From assembly GCF_002008345.1 (NCBI RefSeq), contig NZ_MRAE01000030.1, positions 1 to 36,524 on the forward strand: 36,524 bases of DNA, given 5' to 3'. Of this stretch, positions 10,831-18,053 are shown one piece after another; positions within the stretch are counted from its first letter, which is position 1; every line of letters starts with the position of its first letter. The notes below the pieces were generated by a model. That model ran no database searches. It saw nothing but the letters and a program-made list of their open reading frames with translations, and was not told where the DNA came from. Made by a program: the position numbers and the translations under genes. Source of the stretch: Clostridium tepidum (GTDB lineage: Bacteria > Bacillota > Clostridia > Clostridiales > Clostridiaceae).

Positions 10831-10921
10831 GGAGAGATGGTCGAGTTGGTTTAAGGCACCGGTCTTGAAAACCGGCGTACGGGTGACCGTACCTAGGGTT
10901 CGAATCCCTATCTCTCCGCCA
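10831..10921 (+). tRNA. tRNA-Ser(TGA), copy 2
   Basis: Identical in sequence to the copy at 10245-10335: class II, anticodon TGA, encoded CCA. Confidence 0.96.
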
Positions 10922-10940
10922 TTTTTATGTAGTAAGCTAT

Positions 10941-11031
10941 GGAGAAATACTCAAGTGGCTGAAGAGGCGCCCCTGCTAAGGGCGTAGATCGGGTAACCGG
11001 TGCGAGGGTTCAAATCCCTCTTTCTCCGCCA
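10941..11031 (+). tRNA. tRNA-Ser(GCT), copy 2
   Basis: Identical to the copy at 10356-10446: class II, anticodon GCT, encoded CCA. The 19-nt spacer to the previous tRNA differs slightly from that of the first pair. Confidence 0.96.
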
Positions 11032-11066
11032 AAGCATTTAACTCTAAAGTTAAATGCTTTTATTTA
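11031..11066 (+). terminator. Terminator of second tRNA-Ser pair
   Basis: Stem AAAGCATTTAAC / GTTAAATGCTTT (12 bp, 6-nt loop) followed by TTATTTAT. It begins at the last base of the tRNA CCA. Confidence 0.85.
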
Positions 11067-11115
11067 TAAGTTGATTTATATTGATTTTTGTGCTAAAATA
11101 ATTATTGTAAAATTT

Positions 11116-11192
11116 GCATCGGTAGCTCAGTTGGATAGAGTAGCTGGCTACGAACCAGTTGGCCGCGGGTTCGAATCCTGCCCGGTGCACCA
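11116..11192 (+). tRNA. tRNA-Arg(ACG), integration target rebuilt by the element
   Basis: A 77-nt cloverleaf with encoded CCA. The anticodon loop CTACGAA gives ACG. The 3' half (from 11155) is duplicated at 25153-25190. The acceptor here pairs GCATCGG with CCGGTGC and so has one T-G wobble, while the copy at the far end has CCGATGC, which would pair perfectly. The present 3' end was therefore most likely supplied by the element. Confidence 0.93.
11155..11184 (+). repeat. attL core
   Basis: A 30-bp segment in the tRNA-Arg T-arm side, running CCAGTTGGCCGCGGG...TGCCCG, identical to 25153-25182. The next base differs (G here, A at the right end), then TGCACCA matches again. Three matching bases (CGA) lie before a mismatch on the left side. 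Confidence 0.92.
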
Positions 11193-11194
11193 TG

Positions 11195-11231
11195 AACCGT
11201 TGAAACTACTAAGTTTTAACGGTTTTTTATT
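11195..11231. terminator. Bidirectional terminator between tRNA-Arg and integrase
   Basis: Stem AACCGTTGAAACT / AGTTTTAACGGTT (13 bp with one G-U, 4-nt loop), with T run on the right and A-rich flank on the left. It can end both the tRNA and the leftward integrase transcript. Confidence 0.75.
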
Positions 11232-11246
11232 TTGTAAAAATTTAAA

Positions 11247-11305
11247 TTTGCCCTCGTTTTTGCCCCTTATAACTTTAAATATAAAAAAGAGGGTTATTTT
11301 GCCCC
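11247..11305 (+). promoter_or_regulatory. Candidate left integrase arm sites (TTTTGCCCC repeats)
   Basis: Three direct copies: TTTGCCCT (11247-11254), TTTTTGCCCC (11257-11266) and TTTTGCCCC (11297-11305, inside the last int codons). The same word occurs twice near the right end. Such short direct repeats near both att sites are typical of integrase arm-binding sites. Confidence 0.5.
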
Positions 11306-12457
11306 TGCATTAATATATAAATTATCTAATTTACTTACTGCTTTTTCTTTTAAATTATCTAATACATGAGTATAAGTATCTAGTGTAATGGAAATATTAC
11401 TATGTCCTAGTAAAGTTTGAACTGTTTTAGGTTCTTCTCCTAATTCAAATAATCGTGTAGCATAAGTATGCCTTAAATCATGAAATTTTCTTACCTCAAG
11501 TTTATTATCTTTGAGTATTTTTTTTAACTTCTTTAGAACATTACCACTATCTAAGTATTTACCAAATTTATTACAAAAGACAAGATTATTATTTTCATAT
11601 AAGTTAGCCATTTTTAGCCTTTGGGTTTTTTGTGATAATTTATGTTGTTTTAATTTATCTATTAAATGTATCGGTATAGGAACAACTCTAATACTCTTAT
11701 CTGTCTTAGGTGTTTGAATAATATTTTCATACTTATTAGTTTTTATATTCTTTATACTTTTAAATGATTTATTAACAGTTATACATTTATTATTAAAGTC
11801 AATATCATTCCATGTTAGAGCAAATAACTCACCTTGTCTTAATCCACTATCAAGAGCAGTAAGAAATAGCATTTCTAATTCATTCCCCTTTATAGCTTCA
11901 ATGAATTTAAGTTGTTCTTTTAAAGTAAAAGGTTTTACAGCACTAACTTTTTTAAGTTTTTTATCCTCTTTATCCTTAGGAACAACTATAGCCCTAGAAA
12001 AATCTTTTAAGATTCTATTACTATCACAAGCGTATCTTATAGATGGGGCTATTAATTTATGTAAATTTCTTATAGCTGCTACACTTTTACCTTTAGCTAT
12101 TAAATCATTATAATAATTTTGTATATCTGATGGAGTTAAATCCTTTATTTTCAATTCATATATAGGACTATCTTCAATATAATTTTTAAATACACTATTA
12201 TATCTTTCTTTAGTAGAAGGCTTTTTATTTGTCATGTGAGTGTTATATAACCAATCTTTAAAAAACACACCAAAAAATTCTTTGTTATTAGAAATATTAT
12301 TATCGAGATCATTAATTATAGCCTTTATTTTAGTATCAAGCTCTTTAACAGTAGAGCCATATATATCTTTAGGTTTTGAAAGGTTTTTATGTCTTAATCT
12401 ATAAAAGTAATATTCTTTACCATTCTTTATCTTTTTCTTATATACAGTCTTAGCCAT
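11294..12457 (-). CDS. int: Tyrosine integrase
   Basis: A 387-residue site-specific recombinase that inserts and excises the element at tRNA-Arg(ACG). Residues 1-50 are an arm-binding AP2-like domain, 60-160 the SAM-like core-binding domain, and 175-380 the catalytic domain. The active-site set is visible: Arg207 (SGLRQGE), Lys near 251-254 (TPKTDKS), His326 and Arg329 (HDLRHTYATRL), His352 (GHSN) and Tyr362 (LDTYTHV). ATG at 12457 follows an AAAGGTAGG site. The gene ends about 100 nt from attL, as expected for a Tn916/phage-type integrase. It appears intact. Confidence 0.95.
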   Translation of the reverse strand: MAKTVYKKKIKNGKEYYFYRLRHKNLSKPKDIYGSTVKELDTKIKAIINDLDNNISNNKEFFGVFFKDWLYNTHMTNKKPSTKERYNSVFKNYIEDSPIYELKIKDLTPSDIQNYYNDLIAKGKSVAAIRNLHKLIAPSIRYACDSNRILKDFSRAIVVPKDKEDKKLKKVSAVKPFTLKEQLKFIEAIKGNELEMLFLTALDSGLRQGELFALTWNDIDFNNKCITVNKSFKSIKNIKTNKYENIIQTPKTDKSIRVVPIPIHLIDKLKQHKLSQKTQRLKMANLYENNNLVFCNKFGKYLDSGNVLKKLKKILKDNKLEVRKFHDLRHTYATRLFELGEEPKTVQTLLGHSNISITLDTYTHVLDNLKEKAVSKLDNLYINAGAK

Positions 12458-12559
12458 TGAATAACCTACCTTTCTTTTAAAAGTAGTTGATTTATTTTAT
12501 CATATAGTTGTTCTAAAATAATATATACGTTTTCCACAATAGAAGAGTTAGTTGCTATA

Positions 12560-13147
12560 TTATTTAATAATTTTGCCTAATTTACTAATATTTATTGATG
12601 TAGCTCCATATATTCCTTCATTATCCCAAATTTCTTGTACTTCATTTGATAAATTTGAGTTTCCAATATAATATTCTACGGATAATCCATTATTAATACT
12701 TATACGTTTTACTGTATTATTTTCTTCTATATAAGTTACCTGTTTTATAATTATATCATCTTCACACATCTTTTTAGAAAGTCGTTTTGTTATTATTTTA
12801 TTTGCGATGTCATTTAGAGAATTCATAACTTCACATAGCTCCTCAATAGTTAAACCTTTTATATCTTCCCATGAAATATCTTTTGAATTTTTAACTTTAT
12901 TATTTATTATTCTTAATAAGGAATCCAAACTACAAACAGAATCTTTTATTAATTGCTCTGGAAATAGCTCTATAGTTTTAACACTAAAATATTTAGCGAT
13001 AGATTCTAATGTAGAATAATTCGGTGTTCTTATGTTCCTTTCATATTGAGAAATAGCTTGCTCGGTTACATTTAAGAATTTTGCTAACTCTTTCATAGTT
13101 TTTTTATTAGATAATCTTAATTTTCTTATTTTTTCACCTGTAGTCAA
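12560..13147 (-). CDS. CI-like repressor (XRE family)
   Basis: A 195-residue leftward regulator. The N-terminal XRE helix-turn-helix (TMKELAKFLNVTEQAISQYERNIRTPN) binds DNA; the rest has no clear LexA/CI Ser-Lys peptidase motif, so it may be released by an anti-repressor rather than RecA. I choose TTG at 13147 (MTTGEKIRKLR) because AGGTGAT lies 6 nt before it; a GTG at 13156 is within that ribosome site. It is divergent from the Cro-like gene, with matched operators between them, and should hold the element in lysogeny. Confidence 0.82.
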   Translation of the reverse strand: MTTGEKIRKLRLSNKKTMKELAKFLNVTEQAISQYERNIRTPNYSTLESIAKYFSVKTIELFPEQLIKDSVCSLDSLLRIINNKVKNSKDISWEDIKGLTIEELCEVMNSLNDIANKIITKRLSKKMCEDDIIIKQVTYIEENNTVKRISINNGLSVEYYIGNSNLSNEVQEIWDNEGIYGATSINISKLGKIIK

Positions 13148-13189
13148 GTAAATCACCTCAATATATATTATATAGGAAAATAAAAAAAA

Positions 13190-13205
13190 ATAAACACTAA
13201 ACGTT
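13190..13205. promoter_or_regulatory. Operator copy 1 on the leftward (repressor) promoter
   Basis: ATAAACACTAAACGTT, a 16-bp exact repeat of 13231-13246. The leftward -10 TATAAT reads on the minus strand at 13172-13167, and its -35 position falls on this repeat. Confidence 0.6.
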
Positions 13206-13223
13206 AAAAATTTAAAAATTGTA

Positions 13224-13252
13224 TTGACTTATAAACACTAAACGTTTATAGT
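13224..13252 (+). promoter_or_regulatory. Rightward early promoter with operator in the spacer
   Basis: TTGACT (13224-13229), 17 nt, TATAGT (13247-13252). The second copy of ATAAACACTAAACGTT (13231-13246) fills almost the whole spacer, so a bound repressor would block RNA polymerase directly. The repeat plus the -10 forms an imperfect dyad around AAACGTTT. Confidence 0.75.
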
Positions 13253-13292
13253 TTAGTTATACAGTATAAGTTTAAATTTAGGAGGATCATTG

Positions 13293-13487
13293 ATGTATAT
13301 ATTAAAAAGTGAGAGAGTTAAGCAAGGAATAAGCCAAAAAGATTTAGCTAAAAGACTTAATATCACTCAACAACATTTATGTAGAATTGAAAATGAGAAA
13401 TCTATTCCAAGAAAAAAATTAATGATTAAAATAGCAAAAGAACTTGATTCGGATGTGATGACATTATTCTTTTCAAATGAAAAATAG
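13293..13487 (+). CDS. Cro-like XRE regulator
   Basis: A 64-residue one-domain helix-turn-helix protein (SQKDLAKRLNITQQHLCRIENEKSIP). It is the first rightward gene, divergent from the CI-like repressor, so it probably acts as Cro or as an early activator. GGAGG lies 7 nt before ATG at 13293; a TTG directly before it is too close to the site. Confidence 0.8.
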   Translation: MYILKSERVKQGISQKDLAKRLNITQQHLCRIENEKSIPRKKLMIKIAKELDSDVMTLFFSNEK

Positions 13488-13525
13488 TTTTATTATTTTA
13501 ATTTTATAAGAAAGGAAGATGGATT

Positions 13526-13714
13526 ATGGAAGAAAGAAAAACTATATTAATAACACCTACAGAAGCTATGAAAGTGTTGGGGGTAGGTAGAAATAGAATG
13601 TATGAAGATTTACTTAAGAGAAAGGATTTTCCCTCATGGAAACTGGGATCCAAATATTTTGTGAACCGTGAATTATTGCAAGAATGGGCAAATAAGCAAT
13701 GCTTAATGAAATAA
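13526..13714 (+). CDS. Excisionase-like helix-turn-helix protein
   Basis: A 62-residue winged-helix protein of the MerR/Xis type: TPTEAMKVLGVGRNRMYEDLL gives the HTH, and WKLGSKYFVNRELLQEWANK the typical wing and C-terminal helix. It could direct excision or act as an AlpA-like regulator. AAAGGAAGA precedes ATG. A second protein with the same fold is encoded at 16301; I cannot say which is the true excisionase. Confidence 0.72.
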   Translation: MEERKTILITPTEAMKVLGVGRNRMYEDLLKRKDFPSWKLGSKYFVNRELLQEWANKQCLMK

Positions 13715-13726
13715 GTAGGTGGTAAT

Positions 13727-14437
13727 GTGGGATATACAATAATAGACAATGAAAATGTTCTTGATAACGAGGAGTTAAACATACAGGAACAGAGTGTATT
13801 AATAGCATTAATTAGTTACTACAATGAACAAAAAGGGTATGCTTATCCCAGTTATAAGCAATTAATGAGAAGAAGTAAAATAAAAAAAGATGAAACATTA
13901 ATAAAAGTTATAAAATCTTTAGTTGATAAAGGATATATAAAAAAAGAAACTGTAAAAGGAATAGGATGTAAATATTATTTGTTTAAATGCAATATTACAC
14001 CTACCCCAAAAATGGAGTTACCCCATGAACAGGGTTACCCTATAAAAAGGGGGACACCCACCCCACAAACGGGGGAACACCCACCCCATAAACGGGGTAC
14101 AACAAATACTAATACAAATACTAATACAAATACTAATATATATATGCGAGTTATAAATTATTTAAATATGAAAACTAATAAAAAATTTAAAGCTAATACG
14201 AGAACTACTCAAAAATTAATTAATGCTAGAGTATTGGAAGGATTTATAATAGATGATTTTAAAAAGGTTATTGATACAAAGTGTAATGAATGGATAGGTA
14301 AAAGAACAAAAGAGGGAAATAATTGTGAAGATTGGCTTAACCCACAGACATTGTTTAGGGCTTCAAATTTTGAAAAGTACCTAAATCAAAGTAATGATAG
14401 TAATACAGGCTATGAAGAAGAATTTAGGCCAATTTAG
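13727..14437 (+). CDS. Replication initiator (winged helix + phage conserved C-terminal domain)
   Basis: A 236-residue protein. Residues 1-90 are a winged helix (SVLIALISYYNEQKGYAYPSYKQL...LVDKGYIKKE). Residues 90-137 are a linker encoded by repeated DNA, including NTNTNTNTNT. Residues 140-222 match the phage conserved C-terminal domain (TIGR02220 type: NYLNMKTNKKFKANTRTTQKLI...NPQTLFRASNFEKYL). Such proteins bind the phage origin, which often lies inside the gene. The start is GTG at 13727 after AGGTGG. It is followed directly by the primase-helicase, a compact replication unit. Confidence 0.82.
   Translation: MGYTIIDNENVLDNEELNIQEQSVLIALISYYNEQKGYAYPSYKQLMRRSKIKKDETLIKVIKSLVDKGYIKKETVKGIGCKYYLFKCNITPTPKMELPHEQGYPIKRGTPTPQTGEHPPHKRGTTNTNTNTNTNTNIYMRVINYLNMKTNKKFKANTRTTQKLINARVLEGFIIDDFKKVIDTKCNEWIGKRTKEGNNCEDWLNPQTLFRASNFEKYLNQSNDSNTGYEEEFRPI
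14004..14097 (+). repeat. Candidate origin iterons inside the initiator gene
   Basis: Five related units: CCCCAAAAATGGA (14004), CCCCATGAACAGGG (14021), CCCTATAAAAAGGGGG (14038), CCCCACAAACGGGGG (14061) and CCCCATAAACGGGG (14084). The consensus is CCCCAnAAACGGGG, each able to form a small dyad. Their C/G runs stand out in this AT-rich element. Confidence 0.6.
14104..14145 (+). repeat. AT-rich 12-bp tandem repeats (candidate unwinding region)
   Basis: Three tandem copies of AAATACTAATAC followed by ATATATATA, next to the iterons. In the protein they give Asn-Thr repeats. Easily melted DNA beside iterons fits a replication origin. Confidence 0.5.
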
Positions 14438-14446
14438 GAGGGCAAC

Positions 14447-16276
14447 ATGGAGATTAAAGAGGTTATTGATGAAATTAAAAGCAATATTTCTAGTGAAGAA
14501 GTTAAGGGCAATATATCAAGGGATTTAGCATTAAATTTTAAAAATAATAAATGTCTATGCTTTTTACATGATGAAAAACATCCATCAATGAGTTTTGATA
14601 ACAAAAATAAAAGATTTAAATGCTTTAGTTGTGGCAAAACTTATGATATATTTGACCACTATCAGCAATATAAGCATATGAATTTTATACAAGCCATTGA
14701 AAGTATAATAAAGGACTATAGCTTATATATAGACTACGAACCATTTAAAAGCGAAAGAAGGGCTATTAAAAAAGCTACAGAGTATAACCAAAATATTAAT
14801 GCAATATTACCATATTTAGAACTAAGAAAAATTTCAAAAGATACTGCTAAATATGTTGGATTAAAATCACATGATAACAATATTGTATTTGAATATAGGA
14901 ATGAGTTGGGTGAGCATATAGCCAATAAATACAGAAAAGCTGGTAAAGCAACTAAAGGCTGTAAAATGTGGTTTGAAGCTGGTACAAATATAAATACATT
15001 ATTTAATATGGACAAAGTAGATATGACTAAACCCTTAGTTATAACAGAAGGTGAGTTAGATTGTTTAGCATTAATTGAAAGTGGCTATAAAAATTCAGTT
15101 TCAGTTCCAACAGGGGCAAATTCTTATGAATGGGTTGAGGTAAATTATAGTTGGTTAGAACAATTTAAGGAGGTTATATTATGGTTTGATAATGATAAAG
15201 CAGGTATAGAGGGTATGAGTGTAATTGCTCCAAGGATACCTGCAGATATAGTTAAAACAGTGAATAGTAATAAGGCTAAAGATATTAATGAAATATTATA
15301 TAAATTTGATAAACAAACAGTATTGAAAGAGTTGAAGAAAGCAAAAGAAGCTGATATAGAAAATATCGAAGATATAGGAAATATACCGGATTTTGATATA
15401 AATGAAGCTGAAAAAATTAGAACTGGCATTAAAGAGTTCGACAAGGTTATGCATGGTTTTGTACTAGGTAGCGTAAATGTATTAACTGGATATAATGGTG
15501 CTGGTAAAAGTACAATTATAAACCAAATGTGTATTGCTGAACCGATAAGCCAAGGATTTAAAACATTCATATTTAGTGGGGAATTGACAAGGCCTAATTT
15601 GATATATTGGTTGACACAAACAATGGTAATAAAAGATCAAATGATTTCATTGAAAAATAAGGAAGGAAGGGAATACAGTAAGGCAAGTGATAAAGCAAAA
15701 GAAATGATAAGGAATTATCTAAATGATAAGTTGTTTATATATTCTAATGACTTTGATACTTCAAAAACCACTATACTTGAAACCATGAACAAATTGGCCA
15801 AAAGAAAAAATGTTAAATGTTTTGTATTAGATAATTTAATGACTATAGACCTTGAATGCAAGGAAAGTGAGGAGTTGAATGCACAGAAACAATTTATAAG
15901 AGATTTAAAAAAATTTGCTATTAAGTATAATGCAGTTATTCATATTGTAGCACACCCAAGAAAACCAAATGAAAAAAATGCAATAGTTACTAAGTATGAT
16001 GTTTGTGGTAGTGGAGACATAACCAATTTATCAGATTATGTAATAGCTATGCATAGATACACAGATGAACAAAAAGAAAAAGGAAAGCATGATTTTGATG
16101 GAGCATTAATGTTATTTAAAAATAGACCAACGGGCAAAATTTGTGAAAAAGGTATAGGACTTTATTTTTCTCAGAAACGAAAGAGATTTTATAGACAAGA
16201 TAGCGATTTAAATAAAGATTATGGATATACAAAAGGTTATGAGTTTATAGAAGTAGAAGGAGAATGTCCTTTTTAA
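14447..16276 (+). CDS. Primase-helicase (CHC2-type zinc finger, TOPRIM, RecA-like helicase)
   Basis: A 609-residue replication protein of the T7 gp4/Twinkle type that unwinds DNA and makes primers. The zinc site is Cys38, His41, Cys59 and Cys62. TOPRIM residues are Glu201 (VITEGELD) and Asp248/Asp250 (WFDNDKAG). The helicase has Walker A GYNGAGKST (348-356), Walker B CFVLDNLM (458-465) and HIVAHPRK. It starts 9 nt after the initiator gene and appears full length. With the initiator it should give the element its own replication, a hallmark of both satellites and phages. Confidence 0.92.
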   Translation: MEIKEVIDEIKSNISSEEVKGNISRDLALNFKNNKCLCFLHDEKHPSMSFDNKNKRFKCFSCGKTYDIFDHYQQYKHMNFIQAIESIIKDYSLYIDYEPFKSERRAIKKATEYNQNINAILPYLELRKISKDTAKYVGLKSHDNNIVFEYRNELGEHIANKYRKAGKATKGCKMWFEAGTNINTLFNMDKVDMTKPLVITEGELDCLALIESGYKNSVSVPTGANSYEWVEVNYSWLEQFKEVILWFDNDKAGIEGMSVIAPRIPADIVKTVNSNKAKDINEILYKFDKQTVLKELKKAKEADIENIEDIGNIPDFDINEAEKIRTGIKEFDKVMHGFVLGSVNVLTGYNGAGKSTIINQMCIAEPISQGFKTFIFSGELTRPNLIYWLTQTMVIKDQMISLKNKEGREYSKASDKAKEMIRNYLNDKLFIYSNDFDTSKTTILETMNKLAKRKNVKCFVLDNLMTIDLECKESEELNAQKQFIRDLKKFAIKYNAVIHIVAHPRKPNEKNAIVTKYDVCGSGDITNLSDYVIAMHRYTDEQKEKGKHDFDGALMLFKNRPTGKICEKGIGLYFSQKRKRFYRQDSDLNKDYGYTKGYEFIEVEGECPF

Positions 16277-16300
16277 AATTATGAAGGTGAGGTAATTAAA

Positions 16301-16588
16301 ATGGAAGAAAAAATATTAGATATAACTAAGGGTTTAACCAATATAGAATTAAAGGATATTATTAAGGAAGCAATTCAAGAGGCTATTCGTAATAAAAAAG
16401 AGAGAAAAGCAACTTTAACAATAGATGAATGTGTAGAGTATAGCGGTATTGGAAGAGATAAAATATTACAACTAGCTCACGGTGATAATAACTTCCCATC
16501 TTTCAAAGTAGGAAAAAAATTTTTAATAAATAAAGAACTATTAGATAGCTGGTTAGAAGATATAAGCAAAGAGAAAAAAGCTATATAG
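16301..16588 (+). CDS. Second excisionase-like helix-turn-helix protein
   Basis: A 95-residue protein with a helical N-terminal extension (residues 1-40), then a Tn916-Xis-like domain: TIDECVEYSGIGRDKILQLAHG, FKVGKKFLINKELLDSWLEDI. It is alike in fold to the 62-residue protein at 13526. Location after the primase-helicase suggests an excision or regulatory role. GAAGGTGAGG precedes ATG. Confidence 0.72.
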   Translation: MEEKILDITKGLTNIELKDIIKEAIQEAIRNKKERKATLTIDECVEYSGIGRDKILQLAHGDNNFPSFKVGKKFLINKELLDSWLEDISKEKKAI

Positions 16589-16601
16589 GAGGTACAACAG
16601 T

Positions 16602-16841
16602 ATGAATAACTTACAAATTTTTAAAAATCATGAGTTTGGAGAAATAAGAACAATACAAAATGAAAATGTAATTTGGTTTATAGGAAAAGATGTGGCTAAA
16701 TGTTTAGGATATAAAGATACGGATCAATCACTAAGAAATCATGTAGATAGTGAAGATAAGCTAACCCGTAAAATTGACGGGGCAGGTCAAAGTAGGAAAA
16801 TGACAATAATAAATGAAAGCGGACTTTACAGTTTAGGATAA
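16602..16841 (+). pseudogene. Truncated BRO-type antirepressor (N-terminal domain only)
   Basis: Seventy-nine residues matching the BRO-N domain (VIWFIGKDVAKCLGYKDTDQSLRNHVDSEDK...TIINESGLYSL). BRO-N normally continues past GLYSL with a SSKLP/AKxFKRWVTSEVLP segment and then a C-terminal domain; here the frame stops after one more residue (Gly). What follows is a non-coding, GC-elevated segment, so the gene was cut at this point. It may still make a small DNA-binding peptide. AGGAGGT precedes ATG. Confidence 0.72.
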
Positions 16842-17090
16842 AGAGGTAGGTAACGAAATAGATGGGACCTAATCTGTAAGGCAAGATTAAAACTATAAAG
16901 GTAAATTTAATGCCAGAATACTAATAAAGCTAATGTCGTGTTTTGCGACGATAGAATGAAGATAAGCATGATGCCCCAGTTCAGGGCGACCTTATTTAGA
17001 TGACTATATGTGGGAGAAAAATCCTGTACCTGATTCGAGTACGCAGAAAGATTATATTCAAATGACTATAAATTTATACAAATTATGAAA
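16842..17090 (+). other. GC-elevated, fold-rich non-coding segment after the truncated antirepressor
   Basis: About 250 nt without a reading frame. G+C over 16861-17040 is about 38% by hand count, against roughly 27% around it. Pairings visible: TAATCT/AGATTA (16870-16889), GTCG/CGAC (16935-16949), GCCC/GGGC around 16973-16987, and GGGA/TCCT (17012-17024). It could be a structured RNA or the relic of a self-splicing intron. I could not identify a complete group I or group II core. Confidence 0.45.
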
Positions 17091-17105
17091 GTAGGGGGAA
17101 AATAT

Positions 17106-17156
17106 ATGGAAGAAATAATAATTAAATTGCTTGACCTTCAAGAACAAATAAAATAG
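17106..17156 (+). CDS. 16-residue small frame with good ribosome site
   Basis: MEEIIIKLLDLQEQIK, opened by ATG 8 nt after TAGGGGG. The helical peptide could be a real microprotein or the leftover start of a damaged gene. I recognise no family. Confidence 0.35.
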   Translation: MEEIIIKLLDLQEQIK

Positions 17157-17167
17157 GGGGCATGTAA

Positions 17168-17380
17168 ATGAAATGTGATATGTCAATGGCATTAGATATA
17201 GAGATAGATTTAAAAGATCAATTGCACGAATTGTTTTTAGATGAAATTAATGGAGATGTTAGGCCTAATTTTTTATTGCTTTTATTGGAAGTCATGAAGA
17301 TTACTGATGAAGAAATAAAAGAAATTTCAGAGTGTATAGAAAAAGAAAGGATGTGTGTGCATGACAATGAAAGAAGTTAA
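17168..17380 (+). CDS. Small acidic hypothetical protein
   Basis: A 70-residue acidic, helix-rich protein (SMALDIEIDLKDQLHELFLDEI...ITDEEIKEISECIEKER). AGGGGGC lies 7 nt before ATG. Its end overlaps the next gene by 20 nt, so the two are translated together. I know no family; it lies in the accessory stretch between replication and packaging genes. Confidence 0.65.
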   Translation: MKCDMSMALDIEIDLKDQLHELFLDEINGDVRPNFLLLLLEVMKITDEEIKEISECIEKERMCVHDNERS

Positions 17381-17570
17381 AGAAAGCTGGAATAGGAATT
17401 TGTTGAGAATAAAAAAAGCTGAAGAAGTAGCAAATCAGCAACCTAATTTATTTGAAAAGTATATTGATAACTTCAATGAATTGTGTAGGGCCATGAGCTA
17501 TTTAATGCAAGAGTATGAAAATATTACAGGTGAAGAAATACCACAAAAAAACTTCGACAACGGATTTTAA
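17361..17570 (+). CDS. Small hypothetical protein
   Basis: A 69-residue protein (MTMKEVKESWNRNLLRI...YIDNFNELCRAMSYLMQEYENITGEEIPQ), mostly helical. I choose ATG 17361, about 9 nt after AGAAAGGA, over the GTG six bases earlier. It overlaps the preceding gene. Function unknown. Confidence 0.62.
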   Translation: MTMKEVKESWNRNLLRIKKAEEVANQQPNLFEKYIDNFNELCRAMSYLMQEYENITGEEIPQKNFDNGF

Positions 17571-17578
17571 ATAAAAAA

Positions 17579-17603
17579 GCATATTCCAAAATATAGAATA
17601 TGC
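17579..17603 (+). other. Hairpin after the small-gene pair
   Basis: GCATATTC / GAATATGC (8 bp, 9-nt loop). No T run follows, so it is more likely an mRNA-end or processing stem than a terminator. Confidence 0.4.
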
Positions 17604-17685
17604 AATAAATGAAAATATCGACGAATTGAAACATACTTACATTATACGCTAATAAGGTTTATTTGTATAGTGCTAGGAGGTAAAT

Positions 17686-17793
17686 ATGAGTATATACGTA
17701 CTAATGGAGTATATAGAATTGTGTAAAGGAATAGGGTTAGAACCAACACCGAAAGGATTAAAATATTTCAAAGAAAAATATTGGAGAGAATAA
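17686..17793 (+). CDS. 35-residue small hypothetical protein
   Basis: MSIYVLMEYIELCKGIGL...KYFKEKYWRE. TAGGAGGT lies 7 nt before ATG, which makes translation likely. It is followed by another small gene with GGAGTG. No known family. Confidence 0.55.
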   Translation: MSIYVLMEYIELCKGIGLEPTPKGLKYFKEKYWRE

Positions 17794-17805
17794 GGAGTGT
17801 TGAAA

Positions 17806-17976
17806 ATGGAATTATTAAAAATAGAAAATGAAATTACAAATCATAATGAATTTATAGAAGTATTAAATAGATTGTTTGATATGATTGAGGAATACAAGAA
17901 AGAAACTAATCTTAGAAAGAAAGAAGAATTATTAAAGATTTTAAATGCAATAAGAGAAGTTTGTAATAACTATTAG
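17806..17976 (+). CDS. 56-residue helical hypothetical protein
   Basis: MELLKIENEITNHNEFIEVL...KKEELLKILNAIREVCNNY: charged, heptad-like and probably coiled-coil. AAGGAGTG precedes ATG by 9 nt. It is the last gene before the strong terminator that ends the early region. No known family. Confidence 0.55.
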   Translation: MELLKIENEITNHNEFIEVLNRLFDMIEEYKKETNLRKKEELLKILNAIREVCNNY

Positions 17977-18002
17977 ATTTAAAATTATTTATTTATATTG
18001 AT

Positions 18003-18053
18003 AAAAACACGAACATTATTGATAATTTAATTGATTAATGTTCGTGTTTTTGG
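18003..18053 (+). terminator. Strong terminator at the early/late boundary
   Basis: A perfect 16-bp stem, AAAAACACGAACATTA (18003-18018) / TAATGTTCGTGTTTTT (18036-18051), with a 17-nt loop and T run. Being symmetrical it can also serve as an operator for the promoter that overlaps it. Confidence 0.8.

Larger units (their letters stand above)
10245..11031 (+). repeat. Direct duplication of a 200-bp tRNA-Ser pair
   Basis: The unit 10245-10446 recurs at 10831-11031. Both tRNAs are identical between units; the inter-tRNA spacer differs by a few bases and one indel. Each unit has its own promoter and its own terminator. Confidence 0.95.

Noticed and set aside
11071..11313. Open frame across tRNA-Arg(ACG)
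   Set aside because: It reads through a clear tRNA and terminator; no ribosome site.
14104..14145. CRISPR array at the tandem repeats
   Set aside because: The units are directly adjacent 12-mers with no spacers, inside a coding frame.
16842..17090. Complete group I or group II intron
   Set aside because: GTTCAG near 16979 resembles a group I element, but I found no matching P7 partner, and there is no group II domain V.
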